A DNA stretch of 64,000 nucleotides, taken from assembly GCA_009760855.2 (NCBI GenBank), contig WPIO01000033.1, forward strand, positions 3,763,001 to 3,827,000. The letters are read 5' to 3'. How positions within the stretch are numbered: the first letter of the stretch is position 1; every line of letters begins with the position of its first letter. A program made the position numbers and the translations under genes. The DNA comes from Cristatella mucedo (Eukaryota; Bryozoa; Phylactolaemata; Cristatellidae). Under the pieces are notes generated by a model, which was given only the letters and a program-made list of their open reading frames with translations, was not told where the DNA came from and did no database searches. This document shows, piece by piece, positions 42,290 to 52,565 of the stretch.

Positions 42290-44256
42290 TAGGCCATTCT
42301 TAGGCTTCCATGACCGTTTTAGCTCATGTTTATTTTTTAATCTGTAACAGTATGTGCATATACCATATGTATCCAAGTTTGGCATTATTCAATGTCCAGT
42401 GACCTCTGTATTGTACTGCTTTTTTCAGCTCATTTTGTGTGCGCTTTTGCCCTAAACGAGCCTGGCGATGCTACTTTTGTTTATTCCGTCAGTTTAGTAT
42501 TAATCTAGTCCAGAATGACGTAAGCTATCTTCCGAGACCTGCTCCCCCAACTGTTAACTCAGCTGCTATCCCCTGGTATGCTGAAAGGTTTCATGTCAAA
42601 TAAAATAGTTGATGTGCTAAGGATTGCCGAAATTCATTGCTGGATGTATCAAAGAAATTGGGGAATGAGCCCATCGCTAAATGGCTCACCCATATACCGT
42701 AGGCTTGCCAGTGGAGGTGAGGTCAAACGTATATCATTGTTCGCTTGCACCGATAAAATCAAAGTGTGATTCAACTCGTGCGATGCGATCTACAGGTTTA
42801 TTGCTTAAAAACATGAGCTTGAGGTTTCGTATGCGATTCGTTCGATAGCCGGCTTCGAGTCGGTTGCCCAAGTCGAACTTGAAAACGGCTCGTACTTGCG
42901 GTCGTTGGACGTCATACCGAAATGTTGTTCTCCCTCGGGTCAGGTCAGCTTTTTATGTAGAGACGACCTACATAAAAAAGACTTACTGCCCAAACACAGG
43001 CTGCCTTGTAGAACGAAGAGTGCCGAAATGCCTTGATGGCTTATTTATAATACTCTCCAAAACGACGAAGCCTCGTGAGAGGCTTTGTAGGCCTGCCGCC
43101 ATTACCACGACTGGAACATCAGTAATATCTACCCGGTAGCACCGGTTGGGTGTGATGGAATACTTGTTGGCTTAAGGTTCAGGTAAGGACAGACTCACCT
43201 GTATTCACTCGACGATAGTAAGTGATAATAAGTAGCTTGGGTAGGGCCCTGAGAAAGTAATATCTACCCAGGCGCTTTATAACTCCCTGCAAGAGAATCA
43301 ATACCTAAGGACTGCGATATGCATGGTTCTAAGCATGAAGATGCACACAAGTATCAGCGCCCTAATAAAGCTCGATCTCTATTCAGAGGCCTAATGATAG
43401 AGGCGGTGGGTTCAAATCCTGCAAAATCCATTTACATGGAACCTTGGTCGAGGCGCACACCCTAACTACTTTGCCAAAGTCTCCACCACTGGGCCAAACC
43501 AGCTTGCGAGTTCGATTAGGTTTTTATCCCATGGTTCGGCGGACAATACACGGTTACAGAGTAAGTCATAAAATCTGTACCCTAGTAGAGTTCATTAGCC
43601 TTCGCGAACATCAACTAGCCGTCGATATGCGATACGGCCCGCTCGGGAGGGGGTTCTCTACGCTTTCAAACGTGTGCATCGGCACGAAGTTGTGCCCGAC
43701 GCAGCACTCGCGCCTCTCAGTGGGTGCTTATGTTCCTAGACAACGCAGCCAGTCGTCGTCGGACCGAGTCACTGTATTGGCCGACTTCGAGAGTCGTAAG
43801 CGGCTGCACCGGTCCGCTTCCCCTTCGGCAGCCTCCCGGATCGAGGCAACTTTCAAATGTGGAGCCGGCGGCAGTGCGCACTGCTGCAGCTCTCGCAGCG
43901 AGCGCGTCGGTCGATCGCGGGAAACTGGCGAGCGCCACCGTTGTTTTCACTGACCCTCCCACCTGCATTGTTACTACCGTCATGCAGCTCATCGCATTTT
44001 GAGCAGCGGTTCGCAGGTGCTTCGATATAACCAGGCCAGTCGCCGACGGACCAGAGGCGTAGCGAGGGGATGGGGGACACGTACCGGGAGCAACAAGCGC
44101 CAGGCCGTTCACCCCACCGTCCTCGTTCCGACTGTCCTTCCCAGCGGCTCGCGCCATCCAGCCAGCATAAGGCCGGCTGAGCGCGTCAAAGGCGAGCCCG
44201 AGCCAGCCAATCTTGAGTTGACAAAAAGTGCCAAGTTGGCAGGCAGCTGCAGGAGC
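42290..44256. other. intergenic, XYLT 3' flank
   Basis: The XYLT 3' UTR is followed by unclassified sequence. The region near 43205-43450 holds reverse LINE/SINE family A tail pieces (ctgagaaagtaatatctacc, gcgctttataactccctgca; ctcgatctctattcagaggc). From about 43600 the DNA becomes GC-rich and generates many overlapping ORFs on both strands with no recognisable domain. Confidence 0.6.
42599..42604 (+). terminator. candidate XYLT polyadenylation signal
   Basis: AATAAA 310 bp after the XYLT stop codon, the first canonical hexamer I see downstream. Confidence 0.45.
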
Positions 44257-45150
44257 TGTAACGGGGAAGGCTCAGCGGAGTAGGCGCTGGCTATGGGTGT
44301 AGCCTACGGCCGAATGCGGTTCAGTGCGTGTCTACGAGCAATAAGCAGACAGCTGCGAAACGAGTGTTTCTTTCGCCGACCTACTTACCGTTACTAAGGG
44401 GGTCGTGAGTTCGCGGCATGAATTAGAAAGCGAGACGCACGAATAGGGAACTTTACTGAGCTTTATTCGCAGGCGCACAACGTCGCTGCGTGTTCAATTT
44501 TATCCTCCACACTCCTCGCAGGCTCACAAGAGCACAAGCACTCTTGTGGGGGGATGCCGAGCTGGTTTGGTCCAGCGGTTAAGGTGCTCGCCCCGACCAA
44601 GGTCTGGCTGAGGTCGTTGGCTCGAGCCTCAAGGCATATGTGAGGTGCCTAAATAGAGATTAAGTTCTCTTGGGGTGCTATACAAATTAATTATATTATT
44701 ATTTTACCCGAACTTCGGCTACCTACGCCTATTGCGGATACCGACCCAAATAGAGGGAGCCCGAACCCGAACCTGGACACTGACTGGAGAAATAGGGCTC
44801 CGCTTCCATCTCGACGGTAGGAATACCGCACACGCTTCCCCAAGCACACTTTCGGAGGAAACACGTCTCCGCACTTAGGCTTACTAAGTCTCTAGAGGAG
44901 ACAGAGGAGCCCGAACGACCGGAATATCACACTTCTAGTTCGCATCGGCCGGTCCTTATGTCGAAACCACGCGGGTGCACACACACACAACACAAAAGAA
45001 ATACAAAATGCGGGCTCGGGCACTATACGACCATACTCGGCGGCTTCCACCGGATCATCCTGGCACTAGCTCGTCCTGTTCCTCAATCACTGATGAACAG
45101 CCTCCCTCCTCCCTCTTTTACAGAGAAACGAGTCCGGCAAACGAGTCCTT
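44257..45150. repeat. LTR-like GC-rich repeat, copy A
   Basis: It starts tgtaacggggaaggctcagc, then contains gggggtcgtgagttcgcggc, ttactgagctttattcgcag and, beyond a nested SINE-A, cttctagttcgcatcggccg, a CA run and cgggctcgggcactatacga. The same modules occur in the same order in copy C (49959-50870), in part in D, and inverted in B. TG at one edge and a possible AATAAA on the minus strand (gcgaataaagct) suggest an LTR; no gag or pol was seen. Confidence 0.6.
44552..44704 (+). repeat. SINE family A nested in LTR-like copy A
   Basis: gccgagctggtttggtccag, A-box-like cagcggttaagg, B-box-like tggctcgagcct and ggcatatgtgaggtgcct. The stem-loop has agaga (44655-44659), a 6-nt loop and tctct (44666-44670), and the tail is ATTATATTATTATTTT. 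The LTR-like text resumes immediately after. It is the best SINE-A copy in the window. Confidence 0.85.
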
Positions 45151-45480
45151 GGCCTAGTGGGGAAGTACATCTGAGAGATAGTCTGGAGCTAAAGAATGAA
45201 GTGACCTAAAAGTGAGCGACAAAACCTTGAAGTCAATCCATTGCTTGACTGGTAGCCAGTGCAGATCGGTGAGAAGTGGTGTGATGTGGCAACTGCGATG
45301 CTCACGACAGACAAGCCTAGCTTCGGAGTTTTGCACCAGCTGCAATCGCCTGATCGCACATGCCTGTAGGCCAGTAAGCAGTGAGTTGCAGAAGTCGAGA
45401 CGGGATGTCACGAATACATGGACCAACTTAGACGTGGTATCCTTATCTAAACAAGCCCGAATTTTAGCAATAATGCAGTT
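45150..45480 (-). mobile_element. LINE family A internal fragment
   Basis: The minus strand encodes [40 protein letters not shown] and [20 protein letters not shown], the RT C-terminal part only. It lacks the 3' tail and begins abruptly at copy A. Confidence 0.85.
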
Positions 45481-45810
45481 GACATCAAGTGGTATGGTTA
45501 GATGCATCTATGCCACTATGGTTATTGCTGCTCTACTCTACTGACATAACTGAGCCAATCTACTATTAGCAAGTGGTTCTATCTACGGAAGCATCCATGC
45601 AGAAGTTCTCTTGCATTATACATTACATAACATTATACATTATTACATTATAGTAACAAACACTCGCACTACGAAATTAATTCTACAGGTTCACAGGTCA
45701 CAGCTATACTGGAAGTAAGGAGTTGATGATAGCATAAAGGCAGGTGGATGTACATCATGGTGCACAGTACGAGACGCCTTGTATGCATTGACTTATCGAA
45801 GCACTCGAGA

Positions 45811-45845
45811 TCAGCAGCAGCAGCACACGGCAGCAGCAGCAGCAG
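45811..45845 (+). repeat. imperfect (CAG)n
   Basis: atcagcagcagcagcacacg followed by gcagcagcagcagcagac. Confidence 0.85.
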
Positions 45846-46549
45846 ACGCTCACAGACGCCCTTTGGTGGTTGCTCTGTAGCTCAAATTCAACTTTATTTC
45901 CAAATCGTAACTTCATAAGGATCACCTACAACCAGATCAGCATTTTATGATTTTTGTGGTCACCGAATTTATCAGCCAAGAGTGCCGGACATGCATGTGA
46001 GCAGGCAGAGGATAGCACAAGTGGGCTGGTTTTTCTTGACTTATCATTGTCAGAGTTGTTGACATGGCTGAGATGGCATCCCAAGTAGGAGCCGCCTAGT
46101 CGTGCTCAATCAGGTCAGCCTTGCAGCATGTGACAATGACCCACCATTCAAAGCTGGTAGGCCAAGCGTTCTCCGTGACGATTAAGATGCCTGAGTTGGT
46201 GCATGCAAGATCACGTGCACGATCAAGCATATCAGGTGCGACAGAGAAAGTGAACGCTCTATAGCTAGCTATTGTCAACCGAGGAACATGTTTCTGTGTG
46301 GCTAGTGAGACCTAGTAATACATTTAGTCCTCTGCAATAAGCAGAATGCCTAAATTGTTCAAGGTGCAGTTGTTGCCTCTTTCATCTTACTTATATTTGT
46401 GGTATTTTCGTATGATTGTCGAAAAATCTCAACAGTGGTAAAGTAGGCGTGCTAATTTCACAAGCCGTAGTCAAAGGATGATCTGCCCCAATATTGTGGA
46501 ACCGACTGTAATTTATCGCCAATCATTGTTTCGCGTAGCATTATTTGCT

Positions 46550-47000
46550 GGAGAATGTAATAGTAAACGAAAAGAGGTGAACCATTTGGCACCCCGACAA
46601 AACGTAGCCCCTGACAAAATAGCCCCGACAAAAACGCCCAGAGTAATTAAAAGAATATTTTTAGAAATACTTTATATTGTCATTAGCTTATAACATCGAA
46701 CGTTGTCCATTACGAGGAAGAAAATACATTTTTAAAATAAGTTGTATTGAAAATTTTATAAAGCAAAAATGTATTGAAACAATTTTATTAAAAAAATTAC
46801 AACTAATTCAAGATCAATTTACTAATAATCTACATTTTCTCTTATTTATTTTTGTTTCTGTTTACCGCCATATTCTTTTAATCATTCCTGTCCATATCGA
46901 CCAGTCTATATGGAGAAGATAGTATCGCATAAAAGGAAAGATTTGTTACTGAATGAAGGGTTTTGGTATAGGAAAGCAAGAAAACTGATCGTGGAAGTAC
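46550..47000 (+). mobile_element. possible MULE-like remnant with subterminal repeats
   Basis: catttggcaccccgacaaaa, cgtagcccctgacaaaatag and ccccgacaaaaacgccc form short subrepeats like those at the ends of the 28208 element but of a different sequence. Further on, KIVSHKRKDLLLNEGFWYRK (46915-46975) resembles a FLYWCH start. The opposite end was not found. Confidence 0.35.
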
Positions 47001-47191
47001 GTCCTGGATTTGTGTTGAGTCCAGTTGTTGTTGAGTTCATATAAAGGTGATCAATCGACAGGACGACCAAATCCGCCCTTGAATAAGGCCTGTACTCAAT
47101 TTCCACATCTAATACCCATACAAATTTTAATGGCCTTCCCATGATGGCCATCGATTACTGCCACATATGTAGACCGAGATAATGTATTCAG

Positions 47192-47330
47192 CCGTGATGG
47201 CACACTTTGTAAGGCGGTTGCTTTTCAGTCGAATCCTGTGGTGGGTGGTTCTTCATCGCCACTGCAAGCGGTAGTGATAGCCATAGAGAAACTTCTGACG
47301 CTATACAAAAAAAGCTGTTGAATCAGTTAG
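47192..47330 (+). repeat. SINE family B
   Basis: agccgtgatggcacactttg, then gtaaggcggttgcttttcag and tcgaatcctgtggtgggtgg, with the end aaagctgttgaatcagttag. The middle of the tRNA-like head is deleted. Confidence 0.78.
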
Positions 47331-48049
47331 TATTTCTTTTAAATCCTGCCTGCAGTAGAATTTTTTCTTAGGGCAGTTGACACTATTTATAACCGGGTAA
47401 TCCGAAAAGGCTACAGGCTTGAGGCTAGTAACAATCTGAAGGATGCCCAAAGCCCCAGGGCGGGCCCCTAGTATTCTCACCTACCTATATATGGTCATAA
47501 GAATTCGTTTGTTTTCTTAAAAAAGCTTGATTCACTTCTCACCTGCTGATCGCGAAGTTGCTGAAGAGTCCGATAACTTTCAGCCATTTGAAGTAGCGCT
47601 AGACCTAAAACCATAGCACATTCACCCAACTACAACAGTGTAATCACCACTAGATGAAAATGCGGATGAAGCGTTGCTTAAAGACTGGCAGCAAATATGA
47701 TCTGATGGATCTCCAAGCTATTACGTTGCCATCCTCGTCATCAGAATTATGATATTTCTCAATCAAAAGCTAATAATTCACGCGTTGGGCCTCGTCACTA
47801 TTAGCATCACTGATGCTGCTGCCATCCAGAAACAATGTTATGCTAGCAATACATAGGATGCTGTTACTGACAGGAAATATATTTCAATTCTGGGTTGCTA
47901 GAAATAGCACTTTGCAAGCAGGTGGATTGCCTGAAAAGCATTTATCGACTAGAGTTATAAAAGCGACTACTACTTATCGTGAAACGCTAATTAAAGCAAT
48001 TACGGTTAGATAAGCTATAAATTAATGAATTTCTTCCTATGACTACACC

Positions 48050-48300
48050 AAGACTAAGAGGGTGGTGCGAAGGAATGTTTTTTACAGTGCCCTCAAAGCC
48101 TAAGCCACTTTCGGTGCGAATACCATAGCCAACAGACATCATCTCACGAAACAGAGAGGAAGTGATATGCCTAGCTGAGTCAGGAGGGCAGTCGAGGATA
48201 GGTAATGCATGGAAGTAGCAGCTCAGAACGGCTGGAAAGGATATGCCACAGCTGGCAGCAGAAGAAAACATGTCATTGCATAATAACTGTGTGACCCACA
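48050..48300 (-). mobile_element. LINE family B 3' fragment
   Basis: The minus strand corresponds to the last ~80 codons of the family B frame (YGIRTESGLGFEGTVKNIPS; SFPAVLSCYFHALPILDCPP). It lacks the ACATT tail. Confidence 0.8.
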
Positions 48301-48669
48301 CCCCTATATAATGACCGCACACGACCATTAATTAAAATCTTGTAACGTTATTAGCTGTTACTGTCACTTGCTGTTCTGGACTCCGATTTATGAACGGCTG
48401 CCCAGCATCAGTCTACCTTTTTTCATGATCTCCGTACAACATCCAACCTTTAAGAAGCCTTTAGAATTGGTCCGATACCCGCGGGAGCGGCTGATTGATA
48501 TTGGCTGGCCTGTCAACCTTCGCCATCACTCTGTCCAAAAAGAATCGTCTGGAATCCATTCGCCATTCAAGCTGGACAGAGGGGATATTCCAGTGGCCTA
48601 GTGCCGGTATTAATTCCTTACCGTAATGGGCCATGGTGTCGGGCCCAATACCACTAAGCTCTTGCCCCA

Positions 48670-49790
48670 TTTTCTCAGCTAAGTATTTAAGAGTCGAGCG
48701 ACGCTCGCTCTGGGCCTCGTGTCTTTAGTAGCCTGGTGTCTTTTGTCTTTGGTCCGGCTCTGCGCCTCGACGCCGTCGGGCACTCGTTTGTCTGAAAGCG
48801 AGGGAGGAGGGCGGGCTGTCCGCCGACGATGGACGGAACAGGACGAGACAGCGCTAGGAGGATTCGGTGGAACTCCACCGAACACGGTCGTATCGCGCCC
48901 GAGCTGGCATTTTGTGTTCTTTCGTGTTTTGTGTGTTCGCGCTAGCACGTGGTCTCGGCATAGGGATTTGCCGGTGCGAGCTAGGCGTAGTTGGCGTCTG
49001 TGGAGCCCTAGTTCTCCGGGTAGGGTTTGGGCTCCGGTTCATGCTTCAGTGTGGAGAAGTATTTCCTCCGCAGGAGTGCTTGAGTTGGCGTGTGTGGAGT
49101 ATTCCTGCCACACTGGTGGAAACCGAGTTCTAGTTCCCGGTCAGGGTTTAGACTCTGGTTCGGGCTCCGTCTATTTGGGTCGTTTCTCATTATACACGTA
49201 AGCAGCCCCAGTGTGAAGAAGTATTTCCTCCGCAGGAGTGCTTGAGTTGGCGTGTGTGGAGTATTCCGATCGCACTGGTGGAAACCGAGTTCTAGTTCAC
49301 CGGTCAGGGTTTAGACTCCGGTATGCGCTTCAGTGCGTAGGAGTATTCCCTCCACAAGAGTGTTTACGTTGTCGCGTTTGGGGTATTCCCTTGGCACAGG
49401 TGGGAACGGATTCCTAGTTCACCGGTTAGGGTTTAGGGTCCGGGTCGCGCTTAGTGTGGAGGAGTATTCCCTCCGCAAGAGTGTTGGTGCAGTTGAGAGC
49501 GTGCGAGGAGTGTGGAGATAAAGCTGAACTGGAAGCGCAGCGACTTTGTGCGCTTGCGAATAAAGCTCGGTGAAATCCCCAATTTGTGTCTCGCTTTCCA
49601 ATTCACGTCGCGGACTCACGACCCCCTTTAGTAACGGTAAGCAGGTCAGCGCCGGAAACGCGCGTTTCGTGGCGGCCAGCTTATTGCGCGTAGGCGCGCA
49701 CCGAACGGCAGTAGGCACAAGAATACGCCGCTAGGTAAGCGGCAGGTCAAGCCTACCCTGCCGAGCCTTCGGCGTTACAGATTCGTCGAT
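48670..49790. repeat. LTR-like GC-rich repeat, copy B (inverted)
   Basis: Read on the plus strand it runs opposite to copies A, C and D: gagggaggagggcgggctgt near 48800, a tandem-repeat zone (49047-49480), gcgaataaagctcggtgaaa, cgcggactcacgaccccctt, and the end gccttcggcgttaca at 49786. It is the longest copy, about 1.1 kb, and contains an AATAAA 30 bp before the conserved 3' block, as in an LTR R region. No coding domains. Confidence 0.6.
49047..49490 (+). repeat. four diverged tandem units of about 121 bp in copy B
   Basis: Units start at 49047, 49209, 49331 and 49452 with cagtgtggagaagtatttcc-type sequence. They continue caggagtgcttgagttggcg and gaaaccgagttctagttcac, then cggtcagggtttagactccg. 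The first spacing is 162 bp because of a 40-bp insertion. Tandem units in the U3 part of LTRs often act as promoters or enhancers; that role is inferred. Confidence 0.8.
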
Positions 49791-49958
49791 TGGGCATCAT
49801 GTACGTAGCTGCAATACTGCAGCAACAGACAAAACCTGGATCTCGCTTACGAGTGCACTCCCACCTGTGCCTAATATGTAATGCTCCAAGCTACTAACTC
49901 ACGCTAAGTCCGACAGAAAAATGTATGCACCTTTTATAGCCTGAACCACACCTCCATT

Positions 49959-50587
49959 TTGTTATGCCGCCGAAGGCTCGAAGGCGGAGTAGGCGTAACC
50001 TGCCGCTTACCGAGCGGCGAAACCTAGCGCCTGACGCGGTTCGGTGCGCGTCTACGCACGATAAGCAGGCCGCCGAGAAACGAGTGCTTCTGGCGCTGAC
50101 CTACTTATCTACCTTTACTAAGGGGGTCGTGAGTTCGTGGCGTGAATTGGAAAGCGAGAGGCACGAATAGGGAATTTTACTGAGCTTCATTCGCAAGCGC
50201 ACAACGTCGCTGAGCGTCTAGCTCTCAGTTTCACCCTCAACACTCCTCTCTCAGGCTCTCAACAGCACAAGCACTCTTGCGGAGGGAATACGTACCCGCA
50301 CTTAGGCTACCTACATCTACTGTGGGTAGCAACCCAAATAAGACGGAGGAGCCCAAACAACCGGATTATCTCACACACCTCACCGAATTACTTCTCGTTC
50401 GCATCGGCAAATCCCTATGGGCCGGGACGGCGAACACGAACAGAACACAAGCGCGAAAAGCGAGCCACGCGTGCTTTACGACTTGAGGACTACTACGTCT
50501 CTAGAGGAGACAGAGAAGCCCGAACGACCGGAATATCTCACACTTCTAGTTCGCATCGGCCGATCCTTATGTCGAGACCACGCGCGT

Positions 50588-50645
<58 letters not shown>

Positions 50646-50870
50646 CACACAAAATGCGGGCTCGGGCGCTGTACGACCGTATTCAGCGGCGTCCACCGGC
50701 GTCACCCTGGCGCTATCTCGTCCTGTTCCTCAATCACTGGCGAACAGCCCGCCCTCCCTCTTTTTTCAGAGTAAAGAGTCCGGCAACTACCGACGACGGC
50801 GCCGAGACTGAGCCGAAGACGAAGAAGGAGCCCCGAGAGAGCGGCGCCTTACCATTGTGTAGCTAGCCGG
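49959..50870. repeat. LTR-like GC-rich repeat, copy C
   Basis: It runs in the same orientation as A: gccgccgaaggctcgaaggc, gcgaaacctagcgcctgacg, gggggtcgtgagttcgtggc, agcacaagcactcttgcgga, acttctagttcgcatcggcc, a (CA)n run at 50588-50643, then aatgcgggctcgggcgctgt and gtcctgttcctcaatcactg. Copies A and C form direct repeats 5.7 kb apart, the arrangement expected of two LTRs, but nothing coding lies between. Confidence 0.6.
50588..50643 (+). repeat. (CA)n microsatellite inside copy C
   Basis: A 56-bp CA run at the position where copy A has a much shorter run (44976-44991), so the element itself carries the seed. Confidence 0.92.
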
Positions 50871-51225
50871 GACAATCGGGTTTACAAGCCAGCCGATATC
50901 AATCGCGTCATGATCCTACTACGACCACTGCGTCTTCTTGCTCGCAGCTCGAGAACGCAGGTGATCTTCGGCCACCTCTCTCGTTCTCACGGGAACCGTC
51001 TATGATGACCGCTACGTCCTAGAGGAGGCATGTGCTTTTCAGCTACTTTTCTCGTTCTCACAGAAACCCGTCCAGCAGCTCTAGGACGGCTGGCGGCGAG
51101 AGCGACCTTGAGCAAGCATTGCCCTATTCTTAAATTGCTAGCCGGGACTATAGGGATGACAGGCCAGCAGCCGATATCAATCGCCTCACGATCCTACTAC
51201 GAAGGGTGCGTCCTGTGGCTCAACG
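50860..51225 (+). repeat. short direct repeats beside copy C
   Basis: gctagccgggacaatcgggt, then agccgatatcaatcgcgtca (50860-50930), recurs as gctagccgggactataggga and agccgatatcaatcgcctca (51138-51215). It is a local duplication of about 75 bp. Confidence 0.7.
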
Positions 51226-51568
51226 CTCTAGGACAGAGGTTTTTTCCTGCTACGCAGTTCTTGTGCACCATCAAATTGAGCAAGGCCGGCGCTTTGCTAT
51301 ACTTCTAGTAGGGGCCACGTGCGAAAATGACTAAGCCTGAGAGCGGACACCGATAGGTGGTTCCGAGAAAATAGCACGAGTTCAGGAGTTCAGATGTGGA
51401 CTAATAAAATGGAGACGACTGAACGAGCTCGCGGCTGCAGCTCCGGTCGTTGATGCGAGAGACTACGCTTCGAGAGCTCTCCGAGCTACCTTCGGGTATT
51501 CCGCTGCTATCTTCGCTGTGACTATTTATGAGCTGTCCTCGGATATGCTACGCAAAACAGGACCTGCT

Positions 51569-51945
51569 TAGTGTAACGCCGAAGACTCGGCTGAGTAGGC
51601 TTGACCTGCCGCTTACATAGCGACGTAGCCTAGCGCCTACTTCCGTTCGGTGCGGGCCTACGCGCAATAAGCTGGCCGCCACGAAACGCGCGTTTCCGGC
51701 GCTGACCTGCTTACCATTACTAAAGGGGGTCGTGAGTCCGCGACGTGAATTGGAAAGCGAGACACACAAATTGGGGATTTCACTGAGCTTTATTCGCAAG
51801 CGCACAAAGTCGCTGCGCGTCTAGCTCAGTTTTATCTCCACACTCCTCGCACGTTCTCAACAGCACCAACACTCTTGCGGAGGGAATACGTCCCCGCACT
51901 TAGTCTACCTAAGTCTACTGTGGGGAACGACACAAATAAGACTAT
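51569..51945. repeat. LTR-like GC-rich repeat, copy D (partial)
   Basis: It starts tgtaacgccgaagactcggc and follows copy C through gggggtcgtgagtccgcgac, gagctttattcgcaagcgca and caacactcttgcggagggaa, then diverges near 51945. Confidence 0.6.
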
Positions 51946-52565
51946 AGCCGAGTTCCAGGGGTCAGAGGCTAATTCCCACCAAACCCCACCATACTTCGGC
52001 CACGCCGCCGCTCGCCCTGCCGCTGAGCTAGGGTAAGACAAGCGGCCGTCAGGGTAAACATCTTTATAATAACGCATGCGCCAACATCAGCACGGGAACT
52101 AAACAAGTCTACAGGGAGGGTCCTAAACGAAAAACACTATTGGGACGCAAGACAACGAAGCAAGCGCGAACAAACGTGTTAGTTGATCAGTCGGCTTCCG
52201 CAGTCCTGCCGTTGTACCGACTCCGTTCAAACAGTACGAGCGTACGCAGTAAAAGATCCGGCTAGCTGAGTATTCTGGGATAGACGGAGCAGACGTCCAC
52301 AACAGTAAAGAGCTTCCGCCGAAAGACGCCAACACAAGGGCGGGTCCCAAACACGCTACACGGGGAACGCGGAATATACAAGTCAACAACGAGCGTGCTA
52401 TCCAGCTCCGCTCGGGCCTTGGGTACTCGTCGCCTTGCGTGCGCGGCTGCATCGCAGGAGCACGCCTGCAACCATCCAGGTGCAAAGCTGGGCGAGACCG
52501 AGAGCCTCCAAAACCGCGACTTACTCCGCCAACTTCTCCTACCCAAGTTCCTCGCTAAAATATTT
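51946..52565. other. GC-rich unclassified stretch
   Basis: ORFs on the minus strand (for example 52123-52485) have no domain I recognise. It may be internal or flanking sequence of the LTR-like element. Confidence 0.5.

Larger units (their letters stand above)
45480..48050. other. repeat-rich intergenic stretch
   Basis: It holds an imperfect CAG run (45811-45845), a possible MULE-like remnant (46550-47000) and a SINE-B (47192-47330). No host gene is recognised. Confidence 0.6.

Noticed and set aside
43444-44157. GC-rich overlapping ORFs on both strands, one with a Cys-Cys-His group
   Set aside because: The spacing does not fit a retroviral zinc knuckle. High GC content lengthens chance ORFs, and no motif supports gag.
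50417-50866. 149-codon ORF containing a Thr-His repeat
   Set aside because: The repeat is a frame through a CA microsatellite inside an LTR-like module and has no domain.
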